A stretch of 18,980 bases of DNA from an uncultured Eubacterium sp. (GTDB lineage Bacteria > Bacillota > Clostridia > Lachnospirales > Lachnospiraceae). Below, piece by piece: positions 13,823 to 18,980 of this stretch. A program made the translations under genes and the position numbers. The notes under the pieces are model-generated. The model searched no databases. It saw nothing but the letters and a program-made list of their open reading frames with translations, and was not told where the DNA came from. The stretch is from the NCBI GenBank assembly GCA_910586225.1, contig CAJUIL010000046.1:1-18980 (forward strand), written 5' to 3'. How positions within the stretch are numbered: position 1 is the first letter of the stretch; each line of letters opens with the position of its first letter.

Positions 13823-14833
13823 ATGCGTAAAGATTTTCAAACATTACATAAAGACCAGTTGGTCCTCGTCACTGGAGCGGCCGGATTTATCGGCTATCAT
13901 TTAAGCCGTGCGCTTTTGGAATACGGCTGTACCGTGTGGGGCTTTGATAATTTAAACGACTATTATGACGTTTCGCTGAAGGAGGAAAGGCTCGCTTTAC
14001 TGCAAGCCTTTGACCGGTTTCATTTTGTAAAGGGCGACCTTTCGGATCTGCAAGCGCTGGAGCAGGTGTTTGCGCAGCAGCGGCCGGATATTGTCGTAAA
14101 CCTTGCGGCGCAGGCGGGTGTACGTTACAGCATTGACCATCCGGATTGCTACATCCAGTCGAATATTGTCGGATTTTTCCACATCTTGGAATGCCTCCGG
14201 CGGTATCCGGCGGCGCATCTTGTCTATGCGTCGTCCAGCTCGGTTTATGGGGCGAATACCAAGGTGCCGTTTGCTGTAGAGGATAAAACGGAGCATCCGG
14301 TTAGCCTGTACGCGGCGACGAAAAAATCCAATGAGCTGATGGCGTATTGCTACAGCAGGCTCTATGGCATTCCGGCGACGGGGCTAAGGTTTTTTACGGT
14401 TTACGGGCCGATGGGCAGGCCGGATATGGCTTATTTCAAGTTTGCGGATAAGATGATGCGCGGCGAGCCGATCCAGATATACAACAACGGGGATATGCTG
14501 CGTGACTTTACTTATGTGGACGATATTGTAAAAGGGATCTTAAATATTCTGCCGAATATCCCGCAGGAGATAGAAGGAGTACGGCATAAAGTTTATAATA
14601 TCGGCAATCATAAGCCGGAAAGACTGATGGATTTTATCGAGACGCTGGAGCGCTGCCTTGGAAAAGAAGCGAAAAAGGAATTTCTTCCGATGCAGCCGGG
14701 GGATGTCTATCAGACGTATGCGGATATTTCAGATCTGGAGCGTGATTTTGATTTTCACCCGGACACGCCGATTGAAGAAGGACTCAGGCGGTTTGCCGGG
14801 TGGTATTTGCCTTATTGTTCCAAAAAGGGATAA
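13823..14833 (+). CDS. NAD-dependent epimerase, probably UDP-glucuronate 4-epimerase
   Basis: The product is 336 residues, the usual size for a soluble extended short-chain dehydrogenase. The NAD-binding TGAAGFIG is at 17-24, followed by NLAAQAGVRYSI. The active-site region SSSSVYG and the catalytic Y163-A-A-T-K167 are intact, then GLRFFTVYGPMGRPDMA and RDFTYVDDIVKGI. This set of blocks is typical of UDP-glucuronate 4-epimerases (CapI/LpsL type), which make UDP-galacturonate for capsule or other surface glycans; a UDP-glucose or related 4-epimerase is the alternative. AGGAGAAGG lies before the ATG. No glycosyltransferases are nearby, and the gene is 17 bases before an ECF sigma gene, so it is probably part of an envelope-stress operon. 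Confidence 0.9.
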   Translation: MRKDFQTLHKDQLVLVTGAAGFIGYHLSRALLEYGCTVWGFDNLNDYYDVSLKEERLALLQAFDRFHFVKGDLSDLQALEQVFAQQRPDIVVNLAAQAGVRYSIDHPDCYIQSNIVGFFHILECLRRYPAAHLVYASSSSVYGANTKVPFAVEDKTEHPVSLYAATKKSNELMAYCYSRLYGIPATGLRFFTVYGPMGRPDMAYFKFADKMMRGEPIQIYNNGDMLRDFTYVDDIVKGILNILPNIPQEIEGVRHKVYNIGNHKPERLMDFIETLERCLGKEAKKEFLPMQPGDVYQTYADISDLERDFDFHPDTPIEEGLRRFAGWYLPYCSKKG

Positions 14834-14850
14834 ACGGTGGGAGGGATTCC

Positions 14851-15345
14851 ATGCGCAGTGAGGAAGAAGTAAATCATGCATTGGAAAAATATGCCGATAT
14901 GATACGGCGGGTCTGCTTTTATCATTTGAAAAACCACGCGGATACCGAGGACGTGTTTCAGAATGTCTTTTTAAAATATATGCTCTATGACGGGGTATTT
15001 GCAAGCGCAGAGCATGAAAAGGCGTGGCTGCTGCGTGTGGCGATCAACGACTGCAAGGATATTTTGAAAAGCTTTTTCAGGCGGAATATGGTACCGCTGG
15101 AAGCTGTGCAGGAACTGGAGGCAGAGGTTGCGGACAGCCACCGTGAGGTGCTGGAGGCGGTATTGTCTTTGCCGAAACGGTATAAGGACGCCATATACCT
15201 GCATTATTTTGAAGGATATACGGCGGCTGAGATCGGCAGCATACTCGGAAAAAAAGAAAATACGGTATACTCACTGCTTTCCAGAGGGCGTGGGATGCTG
15301 AAAAAGGAGCTGGGAGGTGACGGAATTGGCGAATCGGATACATGA
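14851..15345 (+). CDS. ECF-type RNA polymerase sigma factor
   Basis: The product is 164 residues from ATG 14851, which has GGGAGGG five bases upstream. Region 2 spans about 10-75 (YADMIRRVCFYHLKNHADTEDVFQNVFLK and EKAWLLRVAINDCKD). Region 4 spans about 105-155 (VLSLPKRYKDAIYLHYFEGYTAAEIGSILGKKENTVYSLLSRGR), with a clear helix-turn-helix. There is no region 1 or 3, as expected for ECF sigmas. The end overlaps the start of the anti-sigma gene, so the two are translationally coupled. Its regulon is unknown; the pair may respond to surface or metal stress. Confidence 0.93.
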   Translation: MRSEEEVNHALEKYADMIRRVCFYHLKNHADTEDVFQNVFLKYMLYDGVFASAEHEKAWLLRVAINDCKDILKSFFRRNMVPLEAVQELEAEVADSHREVLEAVLSLPKRYKDAIYLHYFEGYTAAEIGSILGKKENTVYSLLSRGRGMLKKELGGDGIGESDT

Positions 15346-16210
15346 TGCATTTGAAAATGTAACGGCGGATTCTGAAACGAAGGAAGCAACCAGACGTTTT
15401 TTAGCAGAAAAACGAAGGAAAAAGCCAAATGCCTTTTTTGCCCCTCCGGTGCGAAGGGTGCTTGCCGCTGTTTGTGTTATGGCGGTCGTCCTGCTTGGCG
15501 CGGGCGGTTATGCAGGCTATTCCTGGATGCTTGCCCCGGTTTCTTATGTGAGTATAGATGTCAATCCGTCGGTCGAGCTGGTACTAAACCGTATCGACCG
15601 GGTCGTATCCACAGCAGCGTACAACCCGGAGGGTGAGGAGCTTCTGGACGGGCTTTCACTGCGGGGCAAGACCTATCTGCAGGCGATCGAGCAAATCGCA
15701 GCCAGCGATATTATAAAAAAATACCTGTCATCCGATGAAGAGCTTGTACTTACGGTGGCGGCTGATGGAAAGAAGGAGCGTGTCCTGACCGCAGGCGTAG
15801 AGCAAAGCTGCAGGCATATCGGTCACGGCAGCCGCAGCGTCAGCGTGGATCTTTCGGTTGCAGAGCAAGCACACGGAAACGGGCTGTCGATCGGCAAATA
15901 TTCTGCCTATCTGCAGCTGTCGCAGTATGACGAGAGCGTGACGGTAGAGGAATGCCGTCATATGAGTATGGCGCAGATACACTCCCGCATTATTGAGCAT
16001 GAGCATGGCGGCAGCCATCAGGGAGAATCTGCAGAGGAAAACACAAACGGGCATGGTACTGGTATGCAAGAGCATAACGAGCATTCCAAGGAAACGGACC
16101 AAAGCAGCCAAAACGCAGACCAAGGATCAGCGGCGCAGGACCATGAACAGGATACGGAGCAGTCAGGCCATGGCCAGCGTCACAGGCGCGATCACGGTAA
16201 TCATGAGTAA
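15326..16210 (+). CDS. Membrane-anchored anti-sigma factor with SIDVNPSVEL ectodomain and His-rich tail
   Basis: The TTG at 15326 is preferred because the perfect ribosome-binding site GGAGGTGA (15313-15320) lies 5 bases before it; GTG 15317 would add three residues. The product is 294 residues. A cytoplasmic N-terminus (1-43, basic) should bind the sigma factor. One membrane segment spans about 45-67 (VLAAVCVMAVVLLGAGGYAG). The outer domain begins VSYVSIDVNPSVELVLNRIDR, the hallmark of RsgI-like anti-sigma proteins of Clostridia, and continues to EQAHGNGLSIGKYSAYLQL. The last 70 residues are very polar with 11 histidines in HxH, GHG and EH pairs, which suggests extracellular metal binding. 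The gene overlaps the sigma gene, and its last 10 bases overlap the convergent MATE gene. Confidence 0.88.
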   Translation: MANRIHDAFENVTADSETKEATRRFLAEKRRKKPNAFFAPPVRRVLAAVCVMAVVLLGAGGYAGYSWMLAPVSYVSIDVNPSVELVLNRIDRVVSTAAYNPEGEELLDGLSLRGKTYLQAIEQIAASDIIKKYLSSDEELVLTVAADGKKERVLTAGVEQSCRHIGHGSRSVSVDLSVAEQAHGNGLSIGKYSAYLQLSQYDESVTVEECRHMSMAQIHSRIIEHEHGGSHQGESAEENTNGHGTGMQEHNEHSKETDQSSQNADQGSAAQDHEQDTEQSGHGQRHRRDHGNHE

Positions 16211-17523
16211 TGAAGCTCCTTGCTCCGCTTTTGAAACAGCCATAGACCAGCTGCGGCTGTAAGCAGCTCCGTACAAGGAAACGCACACCAGATGCCGATC
16301 ATCCCAAAGGCGGCGGCAAACAAAAAAACACAGGGCAGGATGATGACAAAGCCCCGAAGGATGGAAATAAGATTTGCTGCAGGCGCATGATCTGTGGAGG
16401 TCAGCCAAGTGGAAAGGATGATGTTAAATCCAGCAAACGGGCAGGCCGTAAAATAGATCCGTAAGCCTTCCACGGCAATCTGCTGAAGCCTTTCGTTCTG
16501 CTCTTTGTTGAAAATGCTGCTGACAGGCTCCGCGAAAAAAAACATCCCTGCATAAAGGAAAGCAGAAAGCGTCAGCATCGTGACCATGGCATAGCGCAGG
16601 ATGGCAAGCACCTGCCCATGCGCCCCAGTTCCGTAGCGGTGGGCCGTGATCGGCTGGATTCCCTGCGCGATACCAGTATAAACGGAAACCACGACAAGGG
16701 AAAGGTTTGCGATGATCCCATATGCCGCAACGCCAAGATTGCCTTCCAGATCCAGTATCAGGATGTTGAACACGAGGATCACAATACCGGAAGAAACCTC
16801 CGTGACAAGCGAAGGGACGCCGCTTACAAATACGCGCCATAGCTGCGTCCACGCAGGCAGGCATTTCGTAAGATGAAAACGGTTGTTTTTTCGGGCCAGG
16901 TGCGGCGAGAGCAGCAGAAGGCTGATGAGCGGGGCCAGGCAGGTCGCAAGTACCGCGCCGAAGATACCCATGCGGCACGGAAAGATAAAAAGGTAGTCCA
17001 GAGCGACATTTGACAGGCTGCCGCAAAGCATCGCGCGCATGGACAGCTGCGGCGCCCCATCATTGCGTACAAAGCACAGCAGGACGTTGTTCATAAGGAA
17101 GGCCGGAGAGCACAGCAGGATCATCTGCAGATAGGTGCTTGTCATCGCAAAAACGGATGCGTCCGCGCCCAGCATAGTCACAATCGGGTCCGTCAGGAAA
17201 ATGCCTGTGCATACAAATAAAAGGGCAAGCGCCAGCGCCGCATAGACAGTGCTTGTAAATAAACGGTCTGTCGTCTGGCTGCTTTCGGTGCTTTTTTGGA
17301 TCGAATACCGAGTGCCTGCGCCCATGCCGAGCAGCAGACCGCTGCCATGGATAAAGCTGTAGACAGGAATGGCGAGGTTTAGCGCTGTAAGCCCGTCTGC
17401 GCCAAGACCTTTGGATATAAAATAAGTATCTGCCAGGATATAGCACGACAGGCCGAGCGCGCCAAGCACGTTCAGCGATGCGTATTTTGTAAATTCCAGA
17501 AAGCATTCCGTACGCTTGATCAC
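16201..17523 (-). CDS. MATE family efflux transporter
   Basis: The product is 440 residues, standard for a 12-helix MATE pump that exports cationic drugs or metabolites with Na+ or H+. The start YASLNVLGALGLSCYILADTYFISKGLGADGLTALNLAIPVYSFI is the classic MATE helix 1-2 region, and GLLLGMGAGTRYSIQK follows. The second half repeats the pattern (VLVFNILILD... near 240 and IAQGIQPITAHRYG near 275). The GTG start overlaps the flavin-protein stop as GTGA, and GGAGGTG lies 7 bases before it, so the two are coupled. There is no terminator before the convergent anti-sigma gene, and the two stop codons overlap. Substrate unknown. Confidence 0.92.
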   Translation of the reverse strand: MIKRTECFLEFTKYASLNVLGALGLSCYILADTYFISKGLGADGLTALNLAIPVYSFIHGSGLLLGMGAGTRYSIQKSTESSQTTDRLFTSTVYAALALALLFVCTGIFLTDPIVTMLGADASVFAMTSTYLQMILLCSPAFLMNNVLLCFVRNDGAPQLSMRAMLCGSLSNVALDYLFIFPCRMGIFGAVLATCLAPLISLLLLSPHLARKNNRFHLTKCLPAWTQLWRVFVSGVPSLVTEVSSGIVILVFNILILDLEGNLGVAAYGIIANLSLVVVSVYTGIAQGIQPITAHRYGTGAHGQVLAILRYAMVTMLTLSAFLYAGMFFFAEPVSSIFNKEQNERLQQIAVEGLRIYFTACPFAGFNIILSTWLTSTDHAPAANLISILRGFVIILPCVFLFAAAFGMIGIWCAFPCTELLTAAAGLWLFQKRSKELHYS

Positions 17524-18029
17524 GACGCGCCACCTCCGCTGACAAGCTCCTTTGCTGCCTTGCCGCTCAGATGCTCGATCTTAAGCTCCAGCATACACAG
17601 CGCATCCCAAAAGCGGTCAATTTCAGCGCTGTGGCTTTCCGCAGAAGCTGTGGGCACGTATTTTTCCGCAAGCATTTCAGCGGCTCTCTGTTTTTCCTGT
17701 TCTGTATCTAACACTCGTATTTTCCCAAAAGCTATAACGCTCCGGTAATAGGTCGTATATTTTTCCGGAACAACTGTATCCTGCGCGATCACGCAAAAAG
17801 AAGCCTTTTCCTGCTTGCGGATGGCATCCAGTTTGTGCCCGGTCAGGGCGCTGTGAAAATAAATCTTTTCCGTGTCATCCGTCTTTTCATAAACGTAACT
17901 AAGCGGTACCGCGTACGGATAATCCCCGTCGCCAAGCAGCGCCAGCACACCAGACGTTCCTGCTGACAAGAGCTTCGCGCATTCGGCGTCGGACAACTTC
18001 TGGCTTTTCCTTCTCATCTCACGAAACAT
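17520..18029 (-). CDS. NimA-like pyridoxamine 5'-phosphate oxidase family flavin protein
   Basis: The start at 18029 (MFREMRRKSQKLSDAECAKLL) is chosen because GGAGGA lies 6 bases upstream; the ATG at 18035 overlaps that site. The product is 169 residues with the split-barrel FMN-binding fold. GTSGVLALLGDGDYPYAVPLSYVY is the first strand block, then KIYFHSALTGHKLDAIRKQEKASFCV, and later YRSVIAFGKIRVLD. This matches the NimA/5-nitroimidazole-reductase-like branch of the family, which binds FMN and reduces or binds small molecules. Coupling to a MATE pump suggests detoxification followed by export. Whether it reduces nitroimidazoles cannot be told from sequence. Confidence 0.88.
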   Translation of the reverse strand: MFREMRRKSQKLSDAECAKLLSAGTSGVLALLGDGDYPYAVPLSYVYEKTDDTEKIYFHSALTGHKLDAIRKQEKASFCVIAQDTVVPEKYTTYYRSVIAFGKIRVLDTEQEKQRAAEMLAEKYVPTASAESHSAEIDRFWDALCMLELKIEHLSGKAAKELVSGGGAS

Positions 18030-18073
18030 AAGCATTCCTCCAATCGTTAGCGTCTTGCTTTGCCGCAGAACAT

Positions 18074-18193
18074 AAAAAAAGCCGGTTCCTTATCCATACA
18101 TTCCTTCTTAGCATACTAAGCGTACTGTGTACGAAGCAAAAATACTACACTTAGCTCTAAGGCCTGACGGAATGGGAATCAGCGTTACCCGGC
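18074..18193 (-). ncRNA. Candidate structured leader/attenuator RNA of the NimA-like/MATE operon
   Basis: Read on the minus strand, GCCGGGT (18193-18187) can pair with ACCGGC (18086-18081), which is followed directly by seven U residues (18080-18074). Inside, CATTCC (18174-18169) pairs with GGAATG (18104-18099). Three small hairpins lie within: CTTAG/CTAAG at 18161-18150, CGTAC/GTACG at 18133-18121 and CTTAG/CTAAG at 18120-18107. This nested multi-branch layout with a U-tract resembles a riboswitch or attenuator. I could not match it to a known class. The pairing was drawn by eye, not by energy calculation. Confidence 0.45.
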
Positions 18194-18223
18194 GGCAAAT
18201 AAGATTCTATTTATTTCCTGCCC

Positions 18224-18252
18224 AGTATAGCATATTTCATAGGGCGCTTCAA
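18224..18252 (-). promoter_or_regulatory. Promoter of the NimA-like/MATE operon
   Basis: Minus strand: TTGAAG (18252-18247), 17-base spacer, TATACT (18229-18224) with an extended TGC. The start near 18217 gives a leader of nearly 190 bases. It diverges from the leuS promoter, with only 9 bases between the two -35 elements. Confidence 0.65.
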
Positions 18253-18261
18253 GTGTTTTTA

Positions 18262-18289
18262 TTGACAAATGGGGATGATGTGGTAGAAT
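18262..18289 (+). promoter_or_regulatory. Promoter of leuS
   Basis: TTGACA (18262-18267), a 16-base spacer and TAGAAT (18284-18289) with an extended TGG. The end of the -10 overlaps the first copy of the 13-bp repeat described below. Confidence 0.7.
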
Positions 18290-18454
18290 TTAAGTAGCTG
18301 TTAGGTAGGTCTGCGCATAGCCGCTCCATCAGGCGCTTCCAGCACAGACCGTAAGAAAGTGATCCAAGAGTGAAAAAATCCCATCGCGAAGCGATTTTCA
18401 ATGGATTTTTCATGTAACGGCGAATGGATGTGAGCTGTTACAATTTAAGTAGCT
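18287..18454 (+). repeat. 142-bp segment between 13-bp direct repeats in the leuS leader
   Basis: AATTTAAGTAGCT occurs at 18287-18299 and 18442-18454 and encloses 142 bases. The enclosed part can fold into three hairpins. GGTCTG pairs with CAGACC (about 18308-18353). A long imperfect stem, TGAAAAAATCC with GGATTTTTCA, is capped by ATCGC-GAA-GCGAT. TGTAACGGC pairs with GCTGTTACA (about 18414-18442). The second repeat copy is part of a perfect palindrome, ATTTAAG-TAG-CTTAAAT (18443-18459). The layout suggests a small mobile, MITE-like element with a target duplication, or a structured leader. No T-box signature (GGTGGNACC) is present. Confidence 0.5.
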
Positions 18455-18477
18455 TAAATCTGAAAATGGAGGAAACT

Positions 18478-18980
18478 ATGTCAGAAGTATATAATCACAA
18501 GGTTGTTGAGAAGAAATGGCAGAAAATCTGGGATGAGGAAAAAGCATTTGCCGCGTCCGATGATCATACAAAGCCAAAATATTATGCATTAGTGGAATTT
18601 CCGTATCCGTCCGGGCAAGGGCTTCATGTTGGACATCCGAGGCCGTATACGGCGCTGGATATCGTGGCGCGCAAGCGCAGGATGCAGGGGTATAACGTAT
18701 TGTACCCGATGGGCTGGGACGCCTTTGGCCTGCCGACGGAAAACTATGCGATCAAAAATAAGATCCATCCGAAGGTTGTAACAAAAAACAATATCGTACG
18801 TTTCAAAGAACAGCTTCACGCACTTGGATATTCCTTTGACTGGGACAGAGAGGTGAATACGACCGATCCGGATTATTATAAATGGACGCAATGGATATTT
18901 TTAAAGCTGTTTAAAGCCGGACTTGCCTATAAAAAGGAAATGCCGATCAACTGGTGTACAAGCTGCAAGGTTGGCCTTGC
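18478..18980 (+). CDS. leuS: Leucyl-tRNA synthetase (3' partial)
   Basis: The frame runs off the right end of the window, leaving about 167 of the roughly 800 residues usual for this class I synthetase. MSEVYNHKVVEKKWQKIWDE opens the protein, the ATP-binding HIGH-type motif is HVGH at 50-53 (FPYPSGQGLHVGHPRPYT), and YPMGWDAFGLPTENYAIKN follows, which is diagnostic of LeuRS. The NWCTSC near the window end begins the zinc-binding/editing region. GGAGG lies five bases before the ATG. It charges tRNA-Leu in the cytoplasm. Its leader holds the 142-bp repeat-flanked segment. Confidence 0.97.
   Translation, partial: MSEVYNHKVVEKKWQKIWDEEKAFAASDDHTKPKYYALVEFPYPSGQGLHVGHPRPYTALDIVARKRRMQGYNVLYPMGWDAFGLPTENYAIKNKIHPKVVTKNNIVRFKEQLHALGYSFDWDREVNTTDPDYYKWTQWIFLKLFKAGLAYKKEMPINWCTSCKVGL

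Noticed and set aside
18290..18470. T-box leader for leuS
   Set aside because: Synthetase genes in Firmicutes often have T-boxes, but no GGTGGNACC antiterminator motif or terminator with a T-run is present here.

Overview
The window looks like a chromosomal segment from a gut-type Clostridia, most likely the Lachnospiraceae. It has mid-range base composition, strong Gram-positive Shine-Dalgarno sites and TTG/GTG starts coupled to upstream genes. The gene content also fits: a TIGR03960/TIGR03936 radical SAM pair, a LicR-type PTS activator, an ECF sigma with an anti-sigma carrying a SIDVNPSVEL ectodomain, and a clostridial-style short XRE regulator. The taxonomic call is inference from gene content. 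Both ends cut through genes: an AAA-ATPase-like/PD-(D/E)XK gene on the left and leuS on the right.

Layout. 1-1553: partial AAA-ATPase-like/nuclease gene. 1604-4217: radical SAM pair with its own promoter, ending at a near-perfect terminator (4236-4273). 4505-10438: a sugar PTS operon: Lac/cellobiose-family EIIC, LicR-type activator, GH4 6-phospho-glycosidase, EIIB, EIIA, and a small protein resembling the C-terminal domain of RarA/MgsA without its ATPase. A terminator follows (10456-10489). 10543-11813: overlapping VOC protein and DMT/EamA exporter genes. 11830-12365: a promoter/terminator unit ahead of an XRE regulator. 12392-13381 (minus): an exported protein and, upstream of it, a 43-residue secreted-peptide ORF. 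13823-16210: UDP-glucuronate 4-epimerase, ECF sigma, anti-sigma with a His-rich tail. 16201-18029 (minus): a NimA-like flavin protein coupled to a MATE pump, behind a leader RNA that appears heavily structured. 18478-end: leuS, whose leader carries a 142-bp segment between 13-bp direct repeats.

How parts work together. In the PTS block, EIIA and EIIB relay phosphate to EIIC, the imported phospho-disaccharide is hydrolysed by the NAD/metal-dependent GH4 enzyme, and the PRD activator probably senses PTS phosphorylation. The GH4 enzyme carries the CDMP signature of 6-phospho-alpha-glucosidases although the transporter is of the cellobiose type, so the substrate is open. The sigma/anti-sigma pair is probably an envelope-stress switch that shares transcription with a surface-sugar epimerase. 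The NimA-like/MATE pair reads as a detoxification and efflux unit.

The most interesting items are the orphan RarA-C-like PTS gene, the candidate attenuator RNA ahead of the NimA/MATE operon, the putative insertion in the leuS leader, the small secreted-peptide ORF, and the short promoter/terminator unit before the XRE gene. No tRNA, rRNA, CRISPR array or transposase gene was recognised.
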